A stretch of 64,000 nucleotides of DNA from Breviolum minutum Mf 1.05b.01 (Eukaryota > Sar > Dinophyceae > Suessiales > Symbiodiniaceae): the NCBI GenBank assembly GCA_000507305.1, contig DF241627.1, positions 7,048 through 71,047 of the forward strand, read 5' to 3'. Position numbers and translations under genes: made by a program. Of the stretch, positions 34,626 through 44,165 are shown one piece after another. Each line of letters starts with the position of its first letter. Within the stretch, counting starts at the first letter, position 1. The notes under the pieces are model-generated. The model was given only the letters and a program-made list of their open reading frames with translations, ran no database searches and was not told where the DNA came from.

Positions 34626-35098
34626 GTGGGCGTCGTTTCGTGGGCGTTTCGGTGATCCAGGTGGTCTCTGGAAATGCCACGAAGATCCACGAAGTTTGTT
34701 GTGGGATCCAATTTTTGATGCTTAGATGTATGCTAATTTTGAGGGATTTCCCGTAGAACATAGTGCATTGTTTGGGTTGGTGTCATATAATGAGCCCTGT
34801 GATCTTGGACCGGACCTTGAAAAAGGGGGGGGGAGGACGGTTGGAAGGTCTTTAATATAAAGGTCATGTGGGAAGGGAGGATATATATAGTTTGTTTTCT
34901 TCTGGGAGGGGTGATTGTGTATGTCAATTTTAATCATTTTCAACATCTTCATAATTGTCACTAACACCCCCAACCAGTTATGTATAAATCGAGTTATAGC
35001 CCCTATAAGTAGGGTTATATAACCCCAGTTACCCATTCATAAGGCCATTTATAAGGGTTATAGCTCCGTTTATAACTAGTAGGGGAAATCAAAATATT

Positions 35099-35187
35099 CT
35101 AGGTCGTTGGTTTCAAATATTTTTTATTTTCATCCCGAAACTTGGGGAAGATGTTTTTTCAATTGGGTTGGTTCAACCACCAACTAG
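35099..35187. mobile_element. MITE family B copy
   Basis: CTAGGTCGTTGGTTTCAAAT at the left and TTCAACCACCAACTAG at the right; a slightly shorter copy (89 bp). Confidence 0.8.
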
Positions 35188-35318
35188 TTTAACTGTTTGA
35201 ATCTCCAAGTGATGGGAATCTCCAAGTGATTTGATCAAAATTTGTGTGAAAAAAACCAACCACCTATCATTCACTTCCCATTTTTTCACCCACTTTTCAC
35301 GTGAAGATTTCGTGTTAG

Positions 35319-35448
35319 TTGCGACTCACCTGAAAGGTGATACCTTTCCCAACGTGGGCGCTGAATGTGCCGCGGGCGTGGCCGGCATTGTGGGGGCTTT
35401 GGGTGAAGTGGCGGCCAGTGGCACTTTGGCCATGACCAGTTGCAAGGA
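35319..35448 (+). CDS. Exon of the Cys-flanked module gene (CAAGVAGIVGALGEVA)
   Basis: About 130 bp after TGTTAG, ending near AAGGA|GTACCC or AAG|GAGTAC. It reads FPNVGAECAAGVAGIVGALG and then EVAASGTLAMTSCKE. The C-A-A-x-(I/V)-x-x-(I/V)-V-x-A-L...S-C module is the classic one of this family. Phase joins to the exon at 34491 only with an intervening exon or a shifted border. Confidence 0.6.
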
Positions 35449-35999
35449 GTACCCCATGGCAGGCAAGGGGGCAAGAGCTCAGTGTACACCCCTCAAGATG
35501 GAGATTAACGGCTGGAGGTTTGGTTCAGATCATTTTGCGCCCTTCTCAATGGGTGATTTGTTTGTAGGTTCCAGCAGTTAATCTTCCAGGGTTCCAGGGT
35601 TTGATTGCGAAACAAATGATCTCCTGGGAACTCTACCATTCCGTTTGGCACTTTTGAGTCGATGATTCGATGATGGTCCGAACTTCCCAAACTTGGTGGG
35701 AGATGTGATGGTTCCCTCGGTGTTCGGTATCACAAAAACGGATGCTTGATGTTTCACCACTGGAAATCGGTTGAAAATACCAGCCATTTTTGTGTTGGAA
35801 TTCTTCAAGTTTAAGGTGAACCCGGTATGATTTTTGTTCACATAGCTGGTGATGCTATGGTAAAAACCCGCTTCGCAAATCCCTCCCTGGCCTGGATATC
35901 CCGGATGGATTGCATCACCACGAAAGAATTCCATCTATTTTTTTAAGCTACAGGGGAAACGAAAACCTTTGCTTACTAAATGAACTTCCCAGTTCTCGG

Positions 36000-36881
36000 C
36001 ATGGCAGGCTTCAAGGCAGATTCCTATGGCGGCAGCGGCAGTTCATATTCGCCCCAGATACGGACACTTGGGCTGGGGCTGTGGGATGTTTTTTGAGTCA
36101 AAAGGTGGTTTGGATCTACCCTTCACTCCAGGCAAATCCTGGCAAAAGGTCAGAAGTTATTCCAGAGATTGGGACCCGGTCGCCTCAAAATGGTTGTCTA
36201 AAGTTGTGGTGAAGAGACGCGTTTGGAGCGGTATTGTGGAAAAGGTGGAGGGGGGGCGTGGAGATTGTCGCAGGCTCAAGGCTTTTGACATCTTATTTGA
36301 TAGTCTTCGATGTTTTGAAGACACATTGATGGATGATGATGGATGATTTGTTGTGTATTTGTTGTTGTTTCTTTTGGGGGGGATGTATTTCACGAATTAA
36401 AAGGATGTCAATCTGAGCTGGGGTAGTGATTAACACCCCCACCCAAAGAATTCGTGGGTAGGAAATGAAATTTTATCAGCAGTTGATCATGTTTTTTTCT
36501 GTTGATTGCTTCATGTCAGTCGATACACTCCAGTAAACTAACATATATGCTGGCTGGAAATTCCACCATTTGTAGATGCATTTTTTGTTGCAAAATGGAC
36601 TCCATTCGCTCATTTTCAAGGATGTCCCACCTTGGCGAAGCCCCTGGGTTTGGCGATTCTCGCCGCCTCTTCGTTGGGACGGGTATTGGTGGCATGGGCG
36701 TGCAATGCGGGGTGGATGTCCCTGGGCGAAAATGATGGCCAGCTGTTGGAGCCGGCAGAATGTGGAAGAGCTGGCGCGTCAGGACAAATCGCCACTGAAA
36801 ACCAAGGGTTGGCAGATGCATTTGCTATTGAAATAATCCTTTTTTTAGGGGACATGTCAGTTTTCGGGGGATGTAACCTCC
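36000..36881. other. GC-rich patches, possible further exons
   Basis: Two GC-rich patches (about 36000-36100 and 36640-36800) may hold exons of the same gene. The second reads GTGIGGMGVQCGVDV in one frame and LAILAASSLGRVLVAWAC in another, so frame and borders could not be fixed. Remnants of MITE family A lie at 36530-36570 and 36840-36870. Confidence 0.3.
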
Positions 36882-36995
36882 CTGAAACTGATAGCCATTT
36901 TGCTCTGAAAACTCCAATGGTTGCTTCAGATCATCCTTTCCCTTTTTGGGACCCGATCTATTTTCACGGACCGAAATTGCTGATTTCAGGGAGTG
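36882..36995. mobile_element. MITE family A copy
   Basis: CTCCCTGAAACTGATAGCC at the left and TGCTGATTTCAGGGAGTGTA at the right. Confidence 0.7.
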
Positions 36996-36999
36996 TATG

Positions 37000-37939
37000 G
37001 CTCAAGGAAAATCAACAAAAAATCGAATAGATATGTCCACTTCGACGAATTTGTGTGTGTGTGTGTGCGCGGTACCTTTTCAGGCCCTAATTTTGAAATA
37101 CTGCCATATTTTGAGTACCCCATGTACCCCATATTGGCAGCAATTATGATATGAAGATATGAATAGATGTTTAGTTGTTTATATTTTATATATGTGTTCC
37201 ATTTTCCTGTATTTGGAATAATAGAAAAGGACATGTTATATCATATTTAAATAACGAATAATAATAGATGATATGTATTTCTTGTGAGCTTCTTTGCTAT
37301 TGGAGTTGCACTGTTTAAAGGCTTGCAGTCAACACTCGCGTTTCATTTCGAATAAATGTTCACTTAATAGAGATTGTGTTTCATTCCACCACATTTGCAT
37401 ATGTTTGCATTCATGTCTTCAATTCATTTCACTAAATTTAAAGACGTCATCTCATTTTGGATCATTCCATTTTTGGTACCCAAACATTCAATGGCATAGT
37501 GATCTGCATTTGGTTACTTTTTATTGTTTATGGTAAAAATGTAGGTAAATATACGGTATACGCCAATCCCATGGAGGCATATATAAGGTATGTCATTTCA
37601 TACCCTAAATGCCGAGAAAAAAACTCAGCTAAAACAGTGCCCCCCCCCAGGTTGGCTTCATTGTGGATAACATCTATGTCTCTCGTCAGACAACCGTGGG
37701 TGTGACCGTAAGTTGAGTTGCACTATGATACACTTGGGAATTCCAAAGGGGTTCAAAAAAATGGGTTCTTTTCAAACATTTTTTTAAAAAGTTCACCTCT
37801 ACCTGCAACATATGATCCAATTTGACGTTTATATTTCTTAAATGGGTTTAAAAACCCACCAACTAGGGTTGTGTTTGTTGGACAAAGTCATTTCTCAAGA
37901 GAAAAACATTGAACAATTGGTGTGGGGAACCAATGAAAA
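37000..37939. other. No gene seen
   Basis: AT-rich; includes a (GT)n tract near 37051-37070 and half of a family E element near 37500-37565. Confidence 0.5.
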
Positions 37940-38047
37940 TGAAGATGTCCCTTGAAAATTGATGGTTGGAAGATGGACATTCTCTTTTGGGGGCAATGGG
38001 AGGGTCTATTTTCAGAGGGGTTCACCGTTAGTTTTCGGTGAGAGTAA
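37940..38047. mobile_element. MITE family A copy
   Basis: Core TTGATGGTTGGAAGATGGAC with right end CACCGTTAGTTTTCGGTGAG; the left arm is degraded. Confidence 0.55.
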
Positions 38048-38070
38048 ATCCTGGTGTTCATTCAATAGCT

Positions 38071-38205
38071 GTTTCTGGTTCCCTTAATAGGTGGGTAGTT
38101 GATATATAATCACCCAATAAGCAATATATAAGTGGTATATAAGTGGTATATACTGCCAATTGGGGGTTATATGGTACCTACCACCTATTAAGGGAACCAG
38201 GAAAC
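38071..38205. mobile_element. Hairpin element with near-perfect arms
   Basis: GTTTCTGGTTCCCTTAATAG...GTGG pairs with CCACC...TATTAAGGGAACCAGGAAAC; the interior repeats ATATAAGTGGT twice. Confidence 0.85.
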
Positions 38206-38241
38206 TCCATTGATTCATTGTATCCATCGTTTCGCTGCCAG

Positions 38242-38343
38242 GATACCATCTTCTATATCCAACGAGCCGTCCAGTTGAACACTTGCACCAAGCATGTGCG
38301 CTATGGTCCTTACAATTACCTCACAGGCGTGTTCGGCCTTGGC
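38242..38343 (+). CDS. Exon of the Cys-flanked module gene (CTKHVRYGPYNYLTG)
   Basis: 102 bp, 34 codons, from GCTGCCAG to a CTTGGC|GTGGAC donor. It reads DTIFYIQRAVQLNTCTKHVR and then YGPYNYLTGVFGLG. The RYGPYNYLTG block recurs in the same family as far as I recall. The end could instead be at a GA donor ten bases later. Confidence 0.5.
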
Positions 38344-39406
38344 GTGGACGGAAACCATAATCAAGGAGAGGAAAAGAAGATGGTTTCAAGAAAGGGAATT
38401 GAAAACCTGCCTATTATTGAACATATGTCAATTACACCTCTAAGATTTAACATGGTCGGACCAAAAAATACCGCAAGTCTGTTAAGAAAGGGAGTTACCT
38501 TTTTTCCCAAATCCTCATTTTTTGGGACATTCATTCCTTAAACACTTCCACAAAAATTTCGTAAAATCCATGGAAAACACGGTATATGCACTGTACCTGG
38601 ACCTACCTCCGGGATAAAAATAGCACACATGGCCTGGGCCCCGAAAAAAACGCTGCTAAGAAAAAAAGGCAAATCCCCTTATTCCAGTGAAATCTAGTTT
38701 GGTTAGATTTAGATATTATATAATTTGGTCAGAAATATGAATCCTGTCAGGATTTGAATTTCTTGGTGTTTTTCTTCCCCCAACTTTGAGACAACACAGA
38801 TACACAGAAAAAAATTGAAGAGCTTTACTTCATGGTGGATCATGTTAAACACAACATGGGAATTATCCGCCACGACGATGTAAGAAAAACTCAACATAGG
38901 CCATTCCGAAAGGGAATTTCATATATTTCAGCTTCCAACCCTTGGAATTTTCAGGGGCCTTGGATGTTACTATCAGGGAGTGTATCACTATAATTTCCTA
39001 AACCTTAATTTTTGGAAGCTATGCCCTTACTAAACCATGGAAGGGGTGACCGACCAGTCATGTTCATGTTAAGTGTTTAGTCATGGGAATCTTGATTTGT
39101 TAAGATGTTTAGCCATGTTCATGTTAAATGTTAAATGTGACCTTCATTTGCGGCATGGGGTGGTATAGGTCCACTTTTTTTAATTTAAGGCGTATGTAAG
39201 TAAAAAACAACCTCCGAAATAGCCTTATAAGGTTTAGATGGTCTTAGTACCTCCATTTTAGGTACGTGAAATTCTATATTAACATAGATTTGTCATAAAG
39301 ATCAACAAAATATAGGTAAATATACCAGTTCTATGCATCCGTCATGGGTGTTTTCCCGTTGGTAACCCCTAGAAACCTCGACCCGCTCCATGCCTGCCGA
39401 CTTCAG

Positions 39407-39497
39407 GCGTTCCGGAAGCCGCCTGCGCCTTGGATATTGCCGGTGCCATCGCTTGGATCTCGCAGATTGGAACCTTTGTGCAGCACCTTGCCGGGGC
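39407..39497 (+). CDS. Exon of the Cys-flanked module gene (CALDIAGAIAWISQIG)
   Basis: About 90 bp after CGACTTCAG, ending near CTTGCCGGG|GCCC (a GC donor) before an in-frame TGA. It reads GVPEAACALDIAGAIAWISQ then IGTFVQHLAG. The C-A-x-D-I-A-G-A-I module with a following helix is a strong match to the recurrent family. Confidence 0.6.
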
Positions 39498-39574
39498 CCG
39501 TTGAAAAAGCCATCGGGGGTGGTGGTGGTTGAAAGCTTTATGTGTGAAATCTACACCCCGGAAGATTACCCGCT

Positions 39575-39665
39575 GGTAAACTAACATAGCTGGCTGGAAA
39601 ATCCCCATTTTCAATAGAAAATACATCTTCAAAGGGTCCATTTTCCATTGCTATGTTAGTTTACC
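39575..39665. mobile_element. MITE-like hairpin (GGTAAACTAACATAGC)
   Basis: Perfect 16 bp ends GGTAAACTAACATAGC and GCTATGTTAGTTTACC around GGCTGGAAAATCCCC. Confidence 0.85.
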
Positions 39666-39699
39666 GGAGGGTAACAGAATTCGAACCTGAAGCCATGAT

Positions 39700-40546
39700 G
39701 GGTTGGGCGGTTGGTTTTTTGATGATTTTCCGAAATTCCAGGGGTGAAAACTCGCAGGTTCCAGCTGTTAATCTTCCGGGGTGTAAGGCCTTAGGAGATG
39801 ATGGATGATGATGGTGGTGAAAAAATGTTTCTTACTTGAAAGTCATAGCAAACTTGTGCACCTTGAAAATGGATGCTTTGGAAGACTACATTTCTTTCAC
39901 TCCTTTTGGAAGGGGGTAACTTTTCAGAAAAAAAACTCGCCTAATTGGACTTCGGGGGTGTATTATGGGGATGATGGATGGTGGTCAATAATCCCTTGAA
40001 AAAAATGGATGGACATGCAAAACAACAATGGAAACCGGGGTCATGAAAATTCCAGGCTATCAATGGGAACCAAACATATCCACTATCCTAATGTCACTTC
40101 AGATTCATTTCAAATCTAAGCTGCCCAACCCCCCTCCCAATGCAACCAGGATTTTTTTTTTAGGCCCCATTAGGGGATGATGCTGGAGGGGTATACACGT
40201 TCTGGTGTTTTTTCCGAAGTTTCCCAATTTTAAAATCCATTTTGAAATTTCATTTAGATTCCACAAGAAAACTTCCCACAGCCGTTGGAACGCGTTGTTC
40301 CCCAGTTGTTTTTTGGTTGAAAGTAGATGCAGTTAACCAGCTAAAAAAGTTTGATAGGGTCAAAATCCCATCCGACATTGGCTCAAAGGTGAATCAATTA
40401 CTACTTGAGTGATGTGGACATCATTCCCCTTAGATGTTTTTTGTTGTTTCGAATCTTTTTCATATCTTGCCCTTGCCAAAAATCTCACCGTCGACATTTC
40501 AGGAAGGTTTCGGGATTTTACATATAGATTTGTATGGATTTTGTAG
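39700..40546. other. No gene seen
   Basis: AT-rich sequence with degraded MITE family A remnants near 39840-39960. Confidence 0.5.
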
Positions 40547-40630
40547 GTTATGTTCCAGGCAAACTTGGTGCATGATATGCCAACTTGTGTCCCCCCAAGG
40601 CAATTGGTCAGCCATTGCCCAGACTTGCTG
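40547..40630 (+). CDS. Candidate exon of the Cys-flanked module gene
   Basis: 84 bp between TTTTGTAG and a CTG|GTGAGG donor, both good signals. Two frames are open: one reads CMICQLVSPQGNWSAIAQTC, which resembles the S-A-I-x-x-T-C module end, and the other VMFQANLVHDMPTCVPPRQL. Frame is undecided. Confidence 0.4.
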
Positions 40631-40774
40631 GTGAGGGGGGCGGATCTGGGGATCGGTCACTTTCAGATTGACTGAAGATATTCGTCCAACTTTGAGGGTG
40701 AATGAAATGTGGGCGGGTTGTTGTACTTACCATTCAAGTTCCTGTTTGTCATCCCAAATTTCCACCTATCCATT

Positions 40775-40869
40775 TACCCTCCAGGGAATTAACATATCCC
40801 CCTGATAAGGTATATTTGAAGATGATTATCCCTTTCCCCAGGTGGGATATGTTAATTCCCTGGAGGGTA
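40775..40869. mobile_element. Hairpin element with perfect 26 bp ends
   Basis: TACCCTCCAGGGAATTAACA...TATCCC and its exact reverse complement flank a 43 bp loop. Confidence 0.9.
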
Positions 40870-41217
40870 TACCTGAATACATGAGGTGACCATGTTTGAA
40901 CTGTGAGGGCTTTTTTGTTCAGTCCTTTGACTCATCAGGTCCGGCCCCCCCAAAAGGAAAAAGATGCTGTTTTTGGGCGCGCAGGGAAAACACCATTTTT
41001 TCCAGATCTCAACATATATAAACATAAAGATATATAGAATAGACATAGATATTGTACACTACATTACACTACCCTAATAAATGTAATATATGATATATAA
41101 TATATTATGTATATATATATACATATATATGTGCTATACGCCCCTATATGTTTTGTTTGTTTCATCCATTTTTCCTTTTCCCGGCCCCCTCTTGTCCGGG
41201 CGAAGAAAACCCCCCAG

Positions 41218-41343
41218 GAGCTGCCGACGCTCTGCGGTTCCAGTGCCACAGGCCTCTTCTCGGCGGCGTCGCAGATCGCGTCTTGGGGATCTCAGATCGC
41301 CATCGCCTGTGGCGAAAGTGACTTGGGATTTTTGAGGAGTTGA
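41218..41343 (+). CDS. Last exon of the Cys-flanked module gene (CGSSATGLFSAASQIA)
   Basis: From CCCCCCAG the frame reads ELPTLCGSSATGLFSAASQI and then ASWGSQIAIACGESDLGFLR-S, with TGA at 41341-41343. A Cys, an Ala/Ser-rich helix and another Cys repeat the module. It may be the true C-terminus or have a donor at GAAA|GTGACT. Copia-2 is inserted about 80 bp downstream. Confidence 0.6.
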   Translation, partial: ELPTLCGSSATGLFSAASQIASWGSQIAIACGESDLGFLRS

Positions 41344-41423
41344 ATTTCGTTTCGTTGGGTTCGAAAAAACATGGGTTTAGTTTAGTCAAGAAATTCCTGA
41401 AATCTCCCCCCAAAAAAATGATC

Positions 41424-41428
41424 CAAAC
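41424..41428. repeat. Target-site duplication of copia-2, left (CAAAC)
   Basis: CAAAC directly precedes the 5' LTR and is repeated directly after the 3' LTR at 51130-51134. Confidence 0.9.
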
Positions 41429-41531
41429 TGTGTAGGATGACACGCACAAATCCCTTGAGTACAGCAAAACACACCTCTATACCTGAGGCCTTTTAAGTGG
41501 ATCAAAACAGTTGCGTGCTCCTGCTGAAGCA
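41429..41531 (+). repeat. 5' LTR of copia-2
   Basis: 103 bp, TG...CA ends, identical to 51027-51129 except one base. It is very short for an LTR, so promoter and terminator signals must be compact; none is recognised. Confidence 0.95.
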
Positions 41532-41548
41532 GGTTATGAGCCCAACGC
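41532..41548 (+). promoter_or_regulatory. Primer binding site (initiator tRNA-Met anticodon region)
   Basis: GGTTATGAGCCCAACGC immediately follows the LTR. Its complement contains GGGCTCATAACC, the anticodon stem-loop of an initiator-type tRNA-Met (CAT anticodon). Drosophila copia primes in the same way from a half tRNA-iMet, so an internal cleavage of the primer tRNA is inferred. Confidence 0.75.
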
Positions 41549-41570
41549 TTTGAGGCCTCGTACTTGTGCA

Positions 41571-44165
41571 ATGGCAGTGGTGCGTGGTTCTTCAGCGCCA
41601 AGTGGAGCTGGAAGAGCTGCTGAAGGTATCAGGGTGAACCCCTTTTGGTCGGAAAGGGCGCAGTTGGAAGGACATCTGCGGGATCTTCGTCCTGGTGATC
41701 TACCTCCTGTTCCTAGGGAGGATTCGTCAGTGGAAGCGGAGATCTCAGCCTTGCCTATGAGTGAAGGCAGAGGGCGGCCTAGATCAAGGAGTGGGGGTCC
41801 ACGTGGCAAAGGTACTGGAGGTGCCGTTCTTCGCGGTGAAGCAGGTGAAGATAGGCCAGTGGGTCTGGAGAGGTTCCAAACCCCGGCTAGTTGGCAGGCA
41901 ACAGGACCGTTGCAGTCGGCTGGATTGATGCCGGAACCTTCACCTACAGGAGGTGGCGCGGAGATGAGGACCCAAGGACCAGCTCCTGCACAAGATGAGC
42001 TTCAACGGGATTTAGAAAGAGAAGTGGTAGAGCTGTTGCACCGGGAGAATCAGCAGCTTAGAGAGGAAGTGGTGAAGCTTCAACAGCTCAGGGAAGCGTC
42101 TGAGGCTACCAGTGGTTGGTCGGAGGTGATGGGCACGTCTGGTCAGCCGGTGGAAGAAACTCAGAAGGAGAACCTTGAGATGAAGACGCCGCCACGGACT
42201 ACTACCAGATCTGAGCAGGTTAGCAAACGGAGATTCACACCAGGAGGGACAATGGTTCCACCAGATACCCCTCCAATGGAAAGCGGCAGTGGGTTCCCGG
42301 AGCTGCCTCCGTGGCCACAATGGATGGGTGGCTATGAACGGGTAGAGATGCAGGGCCCGTGCAAGGCCACGATGGGTGGCGAATCGGTGGGTCTACGTCC
42401 TCAAGGTGCAGACCGCGGGATGGAGTCCCGATATGCTGTTCCTGACCGCGGGATGAATTCCCGACATGAAGTATGTGACCGCGGGATGAATTCCCGACAT
42501 GGAGAAGATGACCGTCGGAGGAGTAGTCATGGCTTTCCGGATCCTGAAGGTGGAAATGGGAGTCTTACTGCGGCGGAAGCCCGCGCCTATTGGTTGGAGA
42601 AGGAAGTATCTGCCATGCGAGAGGCTTTGGCGGACATGCAGAAATCAAATCTCAAGTCAGCCTATTGGGCGAATGTGCTAAATGGAGCGGCACGGAATGC
42701 GAGATCACCCCAAGGGGATGGTGATGTTCTTGGCGGTGATCGGGCTGGCAGTCACGGTGTACATGGCGGTGATCGGGCCGGCATTCATGGAGTATACGGA
42801 CGTGATCGGGCTAGCACACACGGCCTTTGCGAAGGTGATCGGGCTAGCACTCATGGCCTTGTTGGAGGTGATCGGGCTAGCACCCATGGCCTTTGCGCAG
42901 GTGATCGGGCTAGCACACAGGGACGTTGCGAAGAAGCTGGGGCGTCAATGCGGGAGAGCCATCATGGAGATCGTCTTTGGCACCATCAACTTGACGGAAG
43001 ATATGGGGGTGATCCCGATGGGAGGAATGAACGAAAAGGGGGGAGATCTCCAGATGGCATGAGAACGACAAACTTGCCACTTCCGAAGTTGCCGTCACTG
43101 TCATCCAAAACGGCATCGGTGGACATGGCAGACTGGTTGATCGAAATTCAACCATTGATTGGCGACATCAGCAATCATGCCACGGTATGGTGGTCTAAGA
43201 CGGTGGAGCAGACCATGGACCAATACACCAGGTGGTTGGGAGCCAGCCCATTGGAGAGATTGAGACTGTCACCCCCGAGACCAAAGCTGGACGATCTTTG
43301 TGGTAGCACGACCTTGACACAGAGGTTGGAGCAAAGGGTGACTACCCTTTTGTTGCCCACGTTGCCGGAAGAGCTGAAGCATGATGTGGTGTCCAACAGG
43401 ACGCTTTGGCCGGCAGCATTGCTGTATAGGATCTTACGGTCCTATCAACCCGGTGGATGGACAGAGCGGTCGGACTTGCTCAATGCTCTGGCGTCTACCA
43501 CTCCGGGGACTTCAGCGGCAACTGCAGCTACCCAGCTGAGGATGTGGAAGCGGCAGCGGATGCGAGCATTGGAACTTGGTGCGGCTCTACCCGATTTGAT
43601 GCTTCAGGTCCAGGCGATTGAACGGATTGGGCCTGGAGTCTTGAGCAAGCATCCGCAATCAGTGTTCAGGGTGTCGTCGTTCCGGATGGAGGTGAACTTG
43701 GACGAGCGACCTACCGAAGCTACACTACTGCAGTTTCACGAGCTGATGTTGGCGGAGATGGATGCTCTGTCTACAGGGGCCATGACAGTGCCTGGGCTAT
43801 CAGTGGAAAAGCCGAATGTGAAGATGGTCCAGAGCCCAGGCAAGGGCAACAAAGTATGCGGGTTTTGGGGCACACCTGACGGCTGCCGATACGGTCGGGC
43901 ATGTAAATTCTCGCACGATGCACCGTTGGTGGACAAGTCTTTGCGATGTTGGATTTGCAGCTCCCTGCATCACAGAAAGGCGGATTGCCCTGCCAAGCAG
44001 ATTGACGAGGGCAAGTCCGGGGGGAGTGGTGGTCCATCGTCACTCGGTACACCGTCAACAGGTGGTCAAGGAAAAGGCGTCAATGGTGGCCATGGTAAAG
44101 GAGGCAAAGCGCCAGGCAAACATGGCAAAGACAAAAGTGGTAGTGGAAACCCCAGGTGGGGGTAG
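41571..44165 (+). CDS. gag: Copia-2 Gag
   Basis: 865 codons from ATG at 41571 (MAVVRGSSAP) to TAG at 44163. The frame is open upstream into the LTR, but this is the first ATG. Features in order: Arg/Gly-rich N-terminus; a coiled-coil-like stretch near 42000-42110 (LHRENQQLREEVVKLQQL); three DRGMNSRH-type repeats (42410-42510); about seven 30 bp units coding GDRASTHGL (42730-42945); a capsid-like helical region (43060-43790); a CCCH finger C-x8-C-x5-C-x3-H (about 43858-43915); a zinc knuckle C-x2-C-x4-H-x4-C (about 43950-43990); and a Gly/Lys tail. Gag forms the virus-like particle and binds RNA. Pol overlaps it in the +1 frame. Confidence 0.85.
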   Translation: MAVVRGSSAPSGAGRAAEGIRVNPFWSERAQLEGHLRDLRPGDLPPVPREDSSVEAEISALPMSEGRGRPRSRSGGPRGKGTGGAVLRGEAGEDRPVGLERFQTPASWQATGPLQSAGLMPEPSPTGGGAEMRTQGPAPAQDELQRDLEREVVELLHRENQQLREEVVKLQQLREASEATSGWSEVMGTSGQPVEETQKENLEMKTPPRTTTRSEQVSKRRFTPGGTMVPPDTPPMESGSGFPELPPWPQWMGGYERVEMQGPCKATMGGESVGLRPQGADRGMESRYAVPDRGMNSRHEVCDRGMNSRHGEDDRRRSSHGFPDPEGGNGSLTAAEARAYWLEKEVSAMREALADMQKSNLKSAYWANVLNGAARNARSPQGDGDVLGGDRAGSHGVHGGDRAGIHGVYGRDRASTHGLCEGDRASTHGLVGGDRASTHGLCAGDRASTQGRCEEAGASMRESHHGDRLWHHQLDGRYGGDPDGRNERKGGRSPDGMRTTNLPLPKLPSLSSKTASVDMADWLIEIQPLIGDISNHATVWWSKTVEQTMDQYTRWLGASPLERLRLSPPRPKLDDLCGSTTLTQRLEQRVTTLLLPTLPEELKHDVVSNRTLWPAALLYRILRSYQPGGWTERSDLLNALASTTPGTSAATAATQLRMWKRQRMRALELGAALPDLMLQVQAIERIGPGVLSKHPQSVFRVSSFRMEVNLDERPTEATLLQFHELMLAEMDALSTGAMTVPGLSVEKPNVKMVQSPGKGNKVCGFWGTPDGCRYGRACKFSHDAPLVDKSLRCWICSSLHHRKADCPAKQIDEGKSGGSGGPSSLGTPSTGGQGKGVNGGHGKGGKAPGKHGKDKSGSGNPRWG

